Assembly: GCA_000697475.1 (NCBI GenBank)
Contig: JNEU01001155.1
Coordinates: forward strand, 38,525 to 102,524
Length of the DNA stretch: 64,000 nucleotides
From: Lichtheimia corymbifera B2541
Taxonomy: Eukaryota > Mucoromycota > Mucoromycetes > Mucorales > Lichtheimiaceae
Reading direction: 5' to 3'
Below, in pieces: positions 36,856 through 50,121 of this stretch; the stretch's first letter is position 1; every line of letters starts with the position of its first letter. The position numbers and the translations under genes are program-made. The notes beneath the pieces were generated by a model. It was not told the DNA's origin and did not search any database. It saw only the letters and a list, made by a program, of their open reading frames with translations.

Positions 36856-38082
36856 ATGTCAAACACTATCGATGCAGTCATTGGAGGCGAATCAGCAACG
36901 TGGCCACCTAATTACAGCAACTATACAGGTATTGTTTCTTCTCTTGGAGCTGCACATGGTTGCGAATTCGAGCATTGACAACAAGTCTATATAGATCTCG
37001 AAGGAGACGACATACTGCATGCATTAGAAAACGAATCGAAGAGCAAACGAGCACCTGGAAGTTACCGAGCATTCATATCCAAGCTGCTACGACAAATGCG
37101 ATCGCATCAATCGGCACAGAGCGAGCAAGACAAGCGGATAAAGTCGTTGAAGCTGGATATAGCAGCATTGACCGAGTATTTGGGAAACGCACGAAAGAAC
37201 TATGACGAACTTGCCCAGTTTCTGCAGGATGAACGGATATTGAGGAAAGAGAAGGAAGCCAAGGTCAATGAATTGCAGGAAGCATTGAAGAAGGAAAAAG
37301 AGCGAGCAATACCATCATCACCAGCACAAGCTGCAGTATCTTCACCGTCATCACAGCATCATAATCGACCACCCTCTTCTTCCCCTTTTCAACAACAACA
37401 ACAGCAACAACAACCAACAACCCCAGTATCACATCAACCTTCTCCCATTACTTCTCCACATGTTCAACATCCAAATACACCCGCCAATGTCACTGAGCAA
37501 TCCATAGCCGCATCCACCGCTGCTCTTCGCGCTCGAATAACAGACTTGGAACGGCAACTTATGCGCTCTGCTAAAGGACGTCAAGCGATGGAAACGGAGA
37601 TGTTGAACCAAGTGCGGCAAGGAAGTGAGCTGCGTGCACAAGTCCAGGAACTCAAAACCGAATTAGCGAGAGTGAATGCGCTTGTTCAGAGCAAGGAACA
37701 AACCAATGTACAGCTTCGCAGTGACCTTGAACGCACTCAGCAAGCATTCGGTGCATGGATGCATCAGTTTTCTGCGAACAATCCTCAGCTATCACAACTA
37801 CTAGTACAACAGCAGCAACGTCCTAATACCCAACAGCAACAGCAACCCATTTCACCCACTCATAATATCACTCCACAGCAACAACTCTCTATGGCCATCC
37901 CACACTCATCTCCACCAATGACAATGGCACCAAGTGCTGTTACGAATATCCCACAACAACAACAACAACAACAACCATCATCCGCTGTATACAGTAACCC
38001 TGCCGCACCTAATTTCAGACTTGCATTGCCAGAGCGAAGGGTACAATACGATCAACACCATCATCCACAACAACACCATTAG
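36856..38082 (+). CDS. Coiled-coil, Gln-rich protein of unknown function, 2 exons
   Basis: 386 aa; exons 36856-36928 and 36995-38082, phase kept. The N-terminus (MSNTIDAVIGGESATWPP) leads to an acidic segment, then SYRAFISKLLRQMRSHQ and a heptad-rich helix from about residue 70 to 125 (KRIKSLKLDIAALTEYLGNA...). A Pro/Gln/Ser linker with polyQ separates it from a second coiled coil (about 185-255, RARITDLERQLM...QVQELKTELARV). The last 130 residues are Gln/Pro-rich. No catalytic motif, signal peptide or membrane segment is seen. The pattern suggests a cytoskeletal or vesicle-tethering scaffold, but I do not recognise the family. Confidence 0.75.
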
Positions 38083-39028
38083 CGATAGCCCTCCCCCATT
38101 AATAAAAACAAATGACCACCAATCTGGTTTCGTGTACCACAAATAGAACAATGATGGACGATGTTGTCTTTTTTATTACACAATGTTTATTTTATGGCTT
38201 GATCTCTGGGAATCGAAGAAACAACAACAACAAATGTAAGATCATCTCGATTGTTTTCCATTGTATCATCATATCCAACCCCCAACCCCCAATAAAAGTT
38301 TATATTTTTAAGAGCGCGCATTAGGAGAGAGAGATGAACGACTTGATGCATATCAGGATAGTGGAGTGCGGGTGGAACCTAAGGATGGAAACTGCGTGAT
38401 GATTGTATATATCGCACAAATGCATGCTGGTTATCAATTTAAGCGTTCAAGACTCGACCAAACGCAACAAAACAGCACCAGGGCTAATCAAAACATAGGC
38501 CAATTGGATACAACAACGACTGCTGCAATAGGCTCGCATGTATGTTGGCGTTTAGTTGTTCCATGTATGATGTATAAAAAGGCACCTGCTGTAGTAAATT
38601 ATAATGCCAGTAGCAGCAGCACGTCAACTTACTGTAAATCTTGAGAGAGAGAGAGAGAAAGAGAAATTCTTGCTTCTTATATAACAACCAGCTGCTGCAT
38701 GCAGCAACAACACAGCAGCCGTCAAGCCTGCATGTAAACTGATGAGCATGCTTATTAACCCCCTTTCAACATCTATCAGTAAAAGTATAATGCATCGATT
38801 TTTTTATTTTATCGATCGTTTTTAGATGTAATAAAAGAAATGGATGAAAAGAGGGGCCAAAAGGGCTATTACATATATACCGGGACGTAGAGTAGTAAAA
38901 AAAAAAAGGAGAAGTGAAAAAAAAAATTTGCCATAGAGAGCGTGGATGTATACATCGAAAAGAAAGCAATTACAATGATAAGAGGAGGGGATGGTGGGTG
39001 GATGATGGAGGGGTAAATAAAATGGAAT
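38083..39028. other. Convergent intergenic region, 950 bp
   Basis: Lies between the 3' ends of the coiled-coil gene and the Sel1 gene. Contains AATAAAA-type polyadenylation candidates for both strands (38101, 38292 on plus), a GA-repeat (38643-38665) and homopolymer A runs near 38900-38930. No gene-like frame. Confidence 0.5.
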
Positions 39029-41025
39029 CTAGAGAAAGTTGGCAAGTGGCGGTTGGGGCTCATTTTTCTCCTTTTTTGCTGTGAGGCCCTTGGCCTTTTC
39101 AAAAAAGCGTGTGCTAAAGGAAGGTGTGAGACGGCGTTGTGAAGGTGATGGCGCAGGCATAGGTCTTGGTGCACTGCTGCGATAGGATGGAGGGGCTTGA
39201 TGTAATCTTGCTGCAGCACGTTTATCACCCTTGGCAGCAGCACGGTTGTACCATTGAATGGCCATTTGGATATCCTTGGGTACACCAATACCACACTCGT
39301 AAAAGTATCCAATAGCGAACTCTGCCTTGGGTAAGCCATTACCAGTCGATGTAGCACGATAAGCCCATGCAAATGCTTGGTCTTCCGATGCATCAAGCAC
39401 GCCATCTACACCCATCAAGTACCAAGCTGTGAGCGCAAAGCATGCTTCGGGATGATCTTGCTCGGCAGCAATGCTGTAATAGTGGATACTTAAGGCAGCG
39501 TCGATCTTACATCCAAGTCGACCAAACTCATAGCATTCGCCGAGTCGAAATGCGGAAGGTGCATAGCCCAAAGCAGCGGCCTCACTGTATAGATGCACAG
39601 CATAGGTGTGATCCGCAAATATCACCGTGTCAAAGCCTTTTTCGTGCAACAACGCAAGTTCATGTAGTGCATGTGGATACTGGGGTGTTGCAGCTTCTGC
39701 TGATCGTTTGAGCCATTTATGTCCGTCACGTAAGTTACGGGCTATTCCCAACTCGCAATTCATCTCTGCCAGACCTAAACGGTACATAGCTCCTGGATGA
39801 TTAAGTGCTGCTGCTTTGCTATTGATGGTAAATGTAATATAATGAATACATGCAATGATGATGGTAAAGGGTAAACCTTACCGGTAAAACTGCACGGATT
39901 TGGCTTTATCGCGTCTTGTTCCAAGACCATCTTCATAACACTTGGCCGTGCTAGAATAAAAATAGAACATGGAGGCGTGTGCGTAAATATTTGTGTGCTG
40001 GGCAATCATTCGATAATCCATTAATCCCCCACAACACGCGACCCCCAAAATTATCGCACATGCATGAAAATAAAGAAAAACGAAATTCTCTTTTTCGCTT
40101 ACCGAAATGCTGCATCTGGATTGTGGTGCTTGGCGGCCTGCACAAATAATGGAAATGCCTTATCAAAGTCTGGTTCACCGTGTTTCGACAACAACCCTGC
40201 CGCATACATGTTGGCAAGATAATATTGTGATTCGCTATGACTGCGCAACGCCAGTTGCTTGAGAAGTTTCTCGGCTTCTAGTAAATAAGCGCGCCGTGTG
40301 TTGGCTTCGGGTGACACTATTGCCGCTTCCGACATTGATGCACTGCCACCATCATTGCCCATATCATCATCATTGTCATCATCATCATCACCACCAGCTG
40401 ACATACTGGATAAGGCAGCATCCTCCTCTTCTTTTTGCTCAAGACGTTTGGCGGCTTCAACAAGAAACATAGCAAAGTCATGCTGGATCTCCATGTTATT
40501 TGTCTTTTTGGCGTTCTCCCTGTACATGTTGATGGTCCTTGTGTGTGACAATAGGGCCGCATTGGCTCCTGGTTTCAAATGTGAATGATCCAGTAGTAGT
40601 TCGCTGCCAATTGTCATTAAGCTCATAGACGAGTACATGCGGTTGGGTGTCGATGGTGGTGGTGTTGCCGAGGATAAGGTCGATTGACTGGATGTATTAC
40701 TGCGATGAATGCCACCACCACCTCCACCTAATGATCCATATTGATGAAGTTTGCTGACACTTGATGATAAACGTCTTGGTGATGAAGGTGTCATTGGTGT
40801 TGGGGGCAGGCTAGGGGTTGGCGAACGTGCTGGCTTCTTTTCTTTTGATTTGCTGCTACCGCTCCTCATGGCTTGCTGTTGCTGTTGTTTTGTAGCATCT
40901 TGATTTTGTAGCTGTTGTTGTTGTTGAGATGACCGCTTCTTGAAAGTTGTTGAAGGTGACGATGGCATGGTTTTTACGTCGGGTGAATAGTACGAGCTAA
41001 CCCTTCGCTTAATGTCTTTCAACAT
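39029..41025 (-). CDS. Sel1-repeat protein, Skt5/Chs4-like chitin synthase regulator, 3 exons
   Basis: 593 aa; exons 41025-40103, 39950-39882 and 39818-39029. The first 170 residues are disordered, Ser/Gln/Pro-rich and basic. From about residue 190 a series of Sel1/TPR-like helical repeats follows: KKTNNMEIQHDFAMFLVEAA, YYLANMYAAGLLSKHGEPDF, TAKCYEDGLGTRRDKAKSV, MYRLGLAEMNCELGIARNL, FRLGECYEFGRLGCKID and FAIGYFYECGIGVPKDIQMA. This matches yeast Skt5/Chs4, which activates and targets chitin synthase III. The C-terminus is basic (SFSTRFFEKAKGLTAKKEK) and has no CaaX prenylation box, unlike Skt5, so the membrane link may differ. A general Sel1 adaptor is the alternative. Confidence 0.82.
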
Positions 41026-42688
41026 GGCTCACGTGCAAGAGGGCAATAGAGACAAAACAAAAGAAAATATGGGTATTTAAAAGGGCCGCAAGGGAGTGAG
41101 GAAAGGAAAGAGATTAAAGAGAGAGGAAGAGTGATGGGAAGGGCGTTGTAAATCTCTTTTATATGCAATCGCTTTTTCCTTAAGCGACTCACATGTCCTT
41201 CTATATTAGTTGCTAACATCATGCCAGATAGCCACATCTATACGCACGCACACACACATACACACATACTCTCTCACTCAGTCGCATATAACACTCACAT
41301 ATCATGCATCGTTGTATTTGTCACCTTTTTAACTGTTGCCCGCCCATTCATCGCCGCCACCGCTTGTAATAGCCGAAAAGCACATCCCTTGTTAGGGCTT
41401 GGGGTCGTATTCCATATTGTAGAAAGAGGGGATAGGAGTCAAAAAAGAACAGACCGAAAAGGAACATCGAAAAGGGGCTGGAAAGATGGAAAGGCGAAGA
41501 GCGTACTTGCACCGCCAAATTCTCTTGTCTGCCATGACACCTTTTTTTCCTTGGCTATGATACGCGGAGAAACCCCTTAAAAAGAAAGCTCCTGGTGAAC
41601 AACAGCTTGAACATAGCACAATACCATACTTATCCTCAGAAGACCATGTGCTTTGATCCAGTCCCGTTGACATTTATCCCTACACATACATGGTGTTCTC
41701 GACCTAGAAAGTGCACGCACCACCACTCGTTCATATTTTGCTTTGCAATCTTTGCACACACCCACTTGCATCATGCCCCTTATGTTGAGGAGAAATCGCT
41801 TAGATCCCCTTTTCGAGTCATTATAGGAAGATAAACTCATTTGATATAAGACTGGCTTGTTTTCATCATTGTTCTTGTCGATCTCAGCTAGACATATGCA
41901 CGCACAATGGCACACGTATGCACACACAAGCATACTGCGGGTCACTCTTATGACCAGATCATCGTACTAAACGTAATAAAGAATTTTCGCCACAACCTCA
42001 CGGTAACCCACGGTAGATAGCACATTCAAGGGAAATACTTTTTGATCAAAGATGCAGGTGGATTGGCTACAAATGTACGTGTGTATGTGGGTATATGTCC
42101 CTGGGTGCATCATCGCCTTCATGCATAAACCTACACCTGCCCTTTGGGGAATCCAATCCGTCCGTATCGATGCGAAAATGACTTGTCATTGATCTTCCCT
42201 TTTCTCCCTCCACACATCTTTCATTTTATAGTGGTATATATGATACCATATATATCCCTTCATGGATACAATGAACAACTCCATTTGTAATAGCGGGAGA
42301 AACCATGTCGAGGAGCGTATATTTACTTGAGCAAACGAGCAACATATTAATGCATGAAACTAGTTAAACTTAAGAGATCCTCGTATCCGATCTAAAGTAA
42401 AAAAGCACATAAATATGTATCGGAGGCGCTATCGTCGTCGACCTGTACCTTTTCGTAAACAGATGCGAGAGCATAGATTATCTCCGTTAGCTGTAGTGTC
42501 TCCTGCTTCCCACCTCAACACCTCCGTTTGTCATCTTCCTCCACCCCCAATAATGTCTCCTTGCTCGCGGTCATCCACATTGCGTGCGAGTCACCCAACC
42601 AGCTGCTGATTATCAATTGGCCACATGCGTCTGACATTTGAAAAAAAGAGAAGTATCGAAACAGCGTAACCATGCGCTAGACTTTATT
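41026..42688. other. 1.7-kb intergenic region
   Basis: Promoter side of the Sel1 gene and 3' side of TYR1. Contains a CA-rich microsatellite (about 41243-41270) and a TATATA-rich spot at 42233-42255. Frames of 80-122 codons at 41221-41945 overlap on both strands and have no family motif. Confidence 0.5.
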
Positions 42689-44687
42689 TTATGCAGCAGG
42701 TGATTTGTCCATATTTTTGGTAATCATCGATATCATGTTGTTGCCAACGATTGTGCTTTCTGCAAACCGATCCTCGAAAAATGATGCAGTCTCTGTAAAT
42801 CGTTTTTGATACGCCTCCATGCTTCCCAGTGATACGCATTCAGCCCATCCACGAGCACAAGTGACAAACTCCATATCGTCAGACCGGATCTCTTTACGAT
42901 ACAAGGCAGCCATAATTGCCTCTTCCAGCATGGTCGGGCTACGAAACAGATATTCGGTGATACCCCTATAAAGCACATACAAAAGTTAGTCTTTGCATGA
43001 CACATTTTTGAATCCAAGTCATACTTACATCCATAACCGAAACAGTGGTGTCTGGCAAACCATATGCTCATAGGGATTTAAACCTAATGTGTACCAGCAA
43101 TCGACCTATCCAAATATAAAGTACATGAGATGTCTGATACACACACGCAATCTGGTACACTTACCATGGCCAAAAGAGACAAGTGTGAATTGGGCTTGCG
43201 CTGTTCCTTGGGTATCTTGGATAGCGAGAACTCGTCCAATATGTCATCGGATAGCAAGATAGGAACATGATCCTTTTGCAAACCCCCAAAGACATAATCA
43301 CCTGCCTGCAAATACAAAGATCAGCCTGATGCATTTTATTGTACACACGCGTTTTCTATCCCCATACTTACAGCCTTGATTCTTGAACGAAACTCGTCCT
43401 CCTTTTCTTGTATCATGAGCTTGAATAAATCAGCAACCGATCGAGCATATTGTGTGATCTGAATATTGGCAATTGGATTCATGATAGCGAGGCCTGGTTG
43501 TCAAACGCACATTGTCAGCTGGTGGTGACTGCAAGGATTTCCTCAACCTGTTTCCTCTCTCTGCCTCCCTCCCCCCAAAGAAAAAGCCATCTCCTTTTGC
43601 ACTTGCCTGCATAAACATGCCATTTGTTGCTATAGATCCGCAGGGCCACATTCACCTTGACATTTTCAATTCCACCCGCGAAATGTGGCACCATCCACTA
43701 AAAAAGGACCATCCCATGATAAGATACTGGATCATCCAAAGCATCCATCGTCGACTTACCGGGAATTGGTTGTTAGCTTTCCATGCACTGCCCATACTAC
43801 ATGAAACATATGCGATTAGTACAAGTTAAATGTGGAGCTGCATCAATTCCCAAACACTCGCTGCGCATTGCCCTGTTTGTTTACCTTAAAAAAGCCGCAT
43901 GTGTTACGGCCTGTGTATCTGCTGTGATACGATCGTGTTTCTCGGCAGTCAAGTGAACAAAGTTGGATTCAAAGCATGAAAGGATGCGAAGAACGAGCTG
44001 GTATTTTTCGTCCGTGGCACGTTGACGTACAACCACCAATGGCTGGTCACGAGGGTCAACTCCTGGTCCGTGCATTGAGTGACATGATACGATATGCACG
44101 TCAGATGGCAGGTGCTTGAGTAAGGCATTCATCTCGGGAAGTTTGACTGATGTCTAAAATGAATCATCATCGTGTAAGATTGGAACTTCATGCTTAGGAT
44201 AAAAGGTACATTACCTGACCACCCACAATGGCTCCGATTTTGGTTGCTAATAGTCCATGAGTTATGCTTTCATTCTACTGATGGATTATGAGCATACCTG
44301 GTCCATATTTGGCTATGGCAGAGTCGATATGTTCAGCCTCCACCGCATACATGATCCAGTCGCAGCGTCGTGATACGTGAAAACCATCAGGAAGCACATT
44401 GATAGCAGATCCTAATATATATATGGCATTTAGTGATACTGGTCATACGTTTCGGTTCCTGTGAATATCACACCTTGGAAGTCGTGCTTGAGCTTTTCAT
44501 AGTTTTGAGGTAGATCGCACACATGAACCCTATAAACGTTCAAATGTCAAACCGACGAAGGTCGTTGCTTAGTTCTCCATTACTTTTTCCAGCCGGCTTT
44601 AGAAAGTCGTTGTGCGTAGAATCGACCCATTCCACCAGCACCAATGATGCCGAGCTCGATTGTTTCTTTTTCGTCGCGTGTTGACAT
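42689..44687 (-). CDS. TYR1: Prephenate dehydrogenase (NADP+), 11 exons
   Basis: Oxidative decarboxylation of prephenate to 4-hydroxyphenylpyruvate in tyrosine synthesis. Exons 44687-44584, 44529-44474, 44411-44298, 44246-44215, 44153-43885, 43796-43760, 43697-43607, 43493-43372, 43305-43165, 43105-43029 and 42965-42689 sum to 440 codons (439 aa; yeast Tyr1 is 452). The N-terminal Rossmann loop is ELGIIGAGGMGRFYAQRL. Later blocks: CDWIMYAVEAEHID, ATKIGAIVGGQTSVK, VSCHSMHGPGVDP (active-site His region), GGIENVKVNVALRIYSN, YAGLAIMNPIANIQITQYA and LNPYEHMVCQTPLFRLW. The intron after VYAG has a GC donor (CAG|GCAAGT). Start chosen at the first Met before the Rossmann strand. Confidence 0.95.
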
Positions 44688-46076
44688 GAGCAGTAACCGT
44701 GAGTTGGAAGAGAGGGGCGTACAAAGAAGTTGCGGAAATTGATGATGTGACGCTGAGATGGATTCCTATTCCTGAAATCAATCTCTACCCTCAAAAGACG
44801 AACACCTTCCTTTGGCATAATTGCAAGTCTGCTTTTTTGACTTGTAGAATCCGAAATACTGGTAAGTTGGATGTTGTTCATTATTATTATTATTATCATG
44901 CTGATTCATCCTTCTTCAGGGCACGTTTCCTCATCCAAGCCTGAGAATATTGCTTAGCGATGCATAAAGTAGCTAGTAAGCTTGACAGAGCTTTGTTCTT
45001 TTCTCCCTCCTAGAGCATATTGCGATTGTAGTAGATGAATCAATACTCGTGCAAAAATAAAGGTATAGATAACATTTCCGAACCTAAATGGATACCATAT
45101 TAAGCGATATGCATATTCTGGATGAATGGAGAGTATAACGTGGTCTATCTCCATTCAACCTTATCGGCTTCATTGTGCATAAGGGAATCTGGTAGATCCA
45201 CCTCAGAAGTAGACCAAGGTTTGGAACATGTAGTAAGCATGATGAATAATGCCATTCAAACAATCCTCACTGCCTGTCAGCAGTAGCTGAGTGGATCGAT
45301 ATTGGAAACAAGCATAGTACAAGCTGTATTGTCTATCGTTGACTTGAACCCTTATCCTCCGGATAACAAGGATAGTTGCATGATTATCATCACGTCATGA
45401 ACATCTAAACAATGAATCCACTCTGTGTGTTGAATCCAGTAAACCGTTTAGCAACCTATTGTATACAAGTATGAATGATTGTGAAAGCAGCATGTTAACC
45501 CTGATTGTGATGGATGGTATGCAGAAAAAATCAGTGGATGAATATCCCTTTCAGGAAGCTTGATAAGATCCTGATGATAGCCTCCTCCAAGACCTAAATT
45601 CAGGACCGCTTGTACCTGCTCCGTTTCCGGCTCCGGCTATTTTCAGCATTGTTGTGGATGCTGAATCTCAAATGATGTCTGGAAGCGCTTCAATGTGTCT
45701 CAGTGAGTATGCCTTCATTTATGTACATGATCCCATCAACATGTTGAGTCTTGCACATTAGTTTTAACTTAATCATGATGCAATCAACCGGCTGTTTTGC
45801 CGATATGTGTGTTTTTTGTTTGATGGTTTTCTATTTTAGGCGACATTCAAAGCAGACCATGACGCTTGTGTGTCACAAACCCGCCCCGTTCTTCCGCTTA
45901 CTTTTTACGAAGAATCCAGGTACTCTACGAAATCTGGTGTGGCGCGCCTTCTTTTTCTTCTTTTCTTGGCTTTTCTCACATTGATCTTTTCGGTTCATTG
46001 TCATAACCTCTTTCTTTTATCTCTCTTTCCCCTTATTCCCAATCCTATTAGGAAACAAGCCCTCTCAACATTTTAA
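44688..46076. other. 1.4-kb divergent intergenic region
   Basis: Separates TYR1 (minus) from the ADAM gene (plus). The only curiosity is an open plus-strand frame 45567-45761 with a Pro/Ala segment (LVPAPFPAPAIFSIVVDAE). It can be joined in phase to an upstream ATG stretch near 45490-45521 through a GTATGC...TTCAG junction, giving a peptide of about 50 residues. I have no family support for it. A T-rich tract (45930-46000) precedes the ADAM start. Confidence 0.4.
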
Positions 46077-49000
46077 ATGCTATTGCCTAAGCATGCGAGG
46101 CTCTTGTTGCTGATATGCACGACTTTTATTCTACCATGGACATTATTTGGTATCTATCTACATCTACATTAACAATGATCACCGGGGAATACAGATATTG
46201 ACACCTTGTTTCTTCAGCACACAGCGTTAACAATCGCAAACTCAACCGATTGGAGCCTTTAACAACAGTGCAACTCGACATTGCTCCACGCTCTCAAAGC
46301 TTCTACAGCAAGCGCGATCAGACACAGAATCCTGCATATCAACCAAGCGGGCCGAAAGCTATTCAACATGACGACATGTTACGGTTAGCAGTGTCAGCAT
46401 TCAATACAACCTACTTTTTACATTTGCACCCAAACACCGATCTGTTTCATCCCAATGCTGTTATCAACTACAACGGTCGAGAAGAGCGATTAAAACGACA
46501 CGAATATCGAGTGTATCGTGGTTATGTCGTCGACGAGACTCAATCGCACGATCGGTGGGTTGCTGATCGAGCTGGTGTATTGCGGGATGATTTTGCCGCC
46601 GAGAATGAAGCTGGCGTATTGGGATGGGCACGTATCGTTGTTCGAGATGATATAAGGTAAATATAGGAATGGGTGATGGGCACGTGTGGCATGTGATGTG
46701 TGTGTGTGTGTGTACGAGGACCGATGATGGTGGTGGTGATGGGCGACATGCCAAGAGGTGGGCTGAGCTTAATGTGGAACTTGACGGAAAGCATTGCCCC
46801 GATCTCACACAAATAATCTCTCACACACAGCCACGACCTCGACTATCCAGTGTTTGAAGGCTCTTTCCGTGTCCATGACAACATTTATCATGTCAAGGCA
46901 ACCCACAATTATCAATTGGCCAAACGCAGTGACGACGTTGAATTGAATACAGCCCATCATCAATCTCGTATGGTCATTTACCGTGACTCGGATACTGTCC
47001 TTACACCCCTTTTGAGACGTGATGGTCAACCCACTACTCAGGTTCCTGAATGCGGATTCGATCAACTATTGCATAATCAACAACCGCCTTCCACTATCCC
47101 AGCACATCATGCACTAGGCGTTTATCAAGACAATGAGCTCGATATCGATACTTACTTGATGATGCCTGATGGTCATTCCCCTCTCCGTAAACGTGCACCT
47201 GAAGGATGTCCATCCACAAAGAAGAGTAAGTGACTGACTATCATCTATGCACTAGTCAACAATGCATTAATTTCCTCCTTCTCCTATCTCCTTTAGTTAA
47301 TTACATGGGAGCTGGTAAATTGACCAACAAGCACATAGGTTATATTGGGATACTGACAAACCACCCTCCCCCTCCCCTTTAGCTGCTGATTGCACTTATA
47401 CAAAATTCTACCAGTCAGCCGACAATGCCCGCAAGCAAATCATCAATGATTGGAACACTGCATCCGCTGTCTATGAACGAACATTCAATATCCAATTGGG
47501 CTTGATCAACATCACCATCATGGATGAAAATTGTCCATCGACACCCCAATCCAATGCCAGCTGGAATCAAGGTTGCTCTTCATCATATACCATTTCTTCT
47601 CGTTTGAGCGACTTTAGTCAATGGCGTGCAACGCTTGGTGACGATGGTGCTGGATTATGGCATTTAATGACCGCTTGCGCGTAAGTGTGATGATGATCAC
47701 CTCTTGCTTTGGAGCTTTGCTGCTTACACTTGCATTCACCTTTTATAGTTCTGGTGTTGAAGTTGGTATTGCATGGCTCAGACAATTATGTACACACACC
47801 GTTTCACGTCAACAATCCCAAGAAGGCACACAATATGTCTCTGGAACAGCTGTATCTTCAATCAGTAAGTTGTTTTCATGGAGAGAAGAGGGAAATGCAT
47901 TAGATGCTGACCCCCCCCCCCTTTTTTTTCCGTCTAGTTCGAGATGAGTGGACTGTGGTAGCACACGAGATTGGCCATAATTTTGGTAAGTTGGATGATA
48001 TGGCAGGAAAAAGGCTTGTTTACTCACACTTTGAAATAGGTGCTATTCACGATTGTACATCCGACAATTGCCCGTGCAGTGGTTCTTCTTGCCAATGCTG
48101 CCCTCTTAGTTCCAGCGAATGTGATGCCCAAGGACGATACCTCATGAATCCATCTAGCAATGGTTCTACCCACGACTTTAGCCCATGTACTATCAATACC
48201 GTGTGCGAAGCATTTCCATCACTTGGCTCTTGTTTAGAAGGTATTTTATATGCTTGACAGCCTGCAAAGAGAGCTTATGTTGACTTTTTTATGCCTCTAC
48301 TACTAGATCCTGGCAGTCGAACCATCAAGACATTACAGATGTGCGGTAACGGCATTAAAGAAGACGGCGAGGACTGTGATACGGGTGGCACCAATACAAC
48401 ATGCTGTAATGGAAGCACATGTAAATTCAATGACGGAGCCAAGTGCGAGTACGTGATTAATTTGAATGAGGAAATCATGATGGCTGACGGGATGCTTGAT
48501 ATCATTTAGAGATTCAACCGATCTTTGCTGTGACAATTGTCAACCTCGTGCTTCAGGCTTTGTGTGTAGAGCAGCCACATCTGAATGTGATGTCGAAGAA
48601 ACGTGCCCTGGTGATACGGGTGATTGTCCATCAGATCAACACAAACAAGATGGTGAATCCTGCAGCAATGGCATGCAATGTGCTTCGGGTCAATGTACTT
48701 CACGTGATGCACAATGCAAACAACGTGGTTCGGATATGAAGATTGCTCGTGCTTGTGGATCAGCTTCAGGCTCTTGCCAGATGATTTGTGATAATCCAAA
48801 TGGTCTCGGATGCATCATCTTTAACGGTTTCTTCTTGGATGGCACACCTTGTGGCATCGGTGGTACATGTAAAGACGGTACCTGCAGCTTGGATAACTTT
48901 GGTGAGTTTTATATTCGAAAGGTTACTCGCACTACATGCATGCTAACTAATGATATCCTTAGGTGACAATGCCAAGAATTGGATTGATAACCACAAGGAG

Positions 49001-49366
49001 ATTGTTATTCCGGTGGCTATTGTCGTTGGTTTGCTCGTTCTATTCTGCATTTTCCGATGTTGCTGCATGAGCTACTATAGACGGCGTAACGGGGGTGTCT
49101 ATGTTATCGGCGGCACACCTCAGCAACCACCACCACCACCTTACTATCCACCTCCACAAGCACAGTGGGTTGACCCATCCCGATACAATGGTGCACCATC
49201 CATGCCACCACCCTCTTATACACCACCCACGCGAGAGGCCTATGAAATGAACTCGTCAGGCAATTGGCAACAACCACAGCAACCAGAAAATAGAGAAGGC
49301 GGTGATATCTCTGGACGTGTTCAACGCTTCCAAGAACAACAAAGAGGCTCTACTTCACCACGGTAG
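46077..49366 (+). CDS. ADAM-type membrane metalloprotease (M12B reprolysin, disintegrin), 11 exons
   Basis: Predicted type I membrane protease, 841 aa. Exons 46077-46149, 46218-46656, 46831-47225, 47297-47314 (18 nt), 47383-47680, 47749-47864, 47938-47985, 48040-48240, 48307-48448, 48510-48901 and 48963-49366. Order: signal peptide (ARLLLLICTTFILPW); prodomain with a possible cysteine-switch PECGFD and a Kex2/furin-type site LRKR before APEGCP; reprolysin domain with zinc motif HEIGHNFGAIHD, split by an intron after HNFG, and a following Met-turn candidate YLMNP; disintegrin-like Cys-rich region from CGNGIKEDGEDC; Cys-rich domain; one membrane helix (IVIPVAIVVGLLVLFCIF); and a Pro-rich cytosolic tail with PPPY and PPSY motifs. 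Active-site residues are intact. Likely sheds cell-surface or wall proteins; substrates unknown. Confidence 0.95.
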
Positions 49367-50121
49367 TGCGTAGCTCACATCCTTCCTCTCCCAACATTCC
49401 CCCCAAAGAATAAAATATATACACACACGTATTTTCAAAGCCAAGAAAAAGATATTTTTATTACTATTAGACAAAAGGGTATATATGACCTGTTCAAAGG
49501 ATAACAAAACTCGAGATTAGTAAACGAATTCTGCTTAGCTTGAGTAGTCAAAGCAGCATATGCAATAGAGAAAGAGAAGTGCTCAGTGTAACTATGACTA
49601 AAAGAAAAGGATCATTACATCAGGTACTTCCAGAACGGAAGACCATATTGATGCTCCATTCTGTTTGGGAAAAAGTATCATCATTGTCCTCTTTCGCTAT
49701 TGCTATGCTGTCATGCTTCTCATCAAGTAAAGAGTACATACCAATGCAAAGTGTAAAGATAACCTTAAAGTGTAAAAGTGGAAAACGCGAAAACAGCTGA
49801 AAAGAATTTTTGTGCTCTTTTTATGTGACGAGAGGCAAGCGGCTTAGCCAAACATGGCTCCGCTTTCGGGGGATGGGTTCTTCGTTTTGCCGCTACGAAG
49901 GCCTGATTGGCTGTGTCCAAAGGGACAAGGTAAAGAGGATTGTTAATAACGATATCAAATGCCTCATATCCCATTCATCTCCTTAATCAAAATGTACATC
50001 ATAATATGAATTCAGCAACTTTTTTTTGTTTGAGACAAGCGTGATAATAACATATGAATTAATAGCTACTGTTCAGCAAGGACGTAAAGGTGATAGATGG
50101 ACGCGATAAATGTTAACTACA
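49367..50121. other. Convergent intergenic region, 750 bp
   Basis: Lies between the 3' ends of the ADAM and SHR3 genes. An AATAAAA at about 49409 fits the ADAM mRNA end. Frames of 69-86 codons here lack motifs. No other feature seen. Confidence 0.5.

Noticed and set aside
45330..45400. tRNA-like GGGTTCAAGTC on the minus strand
   Set aside because: No matching T-stem or acceptor stem can be formed.
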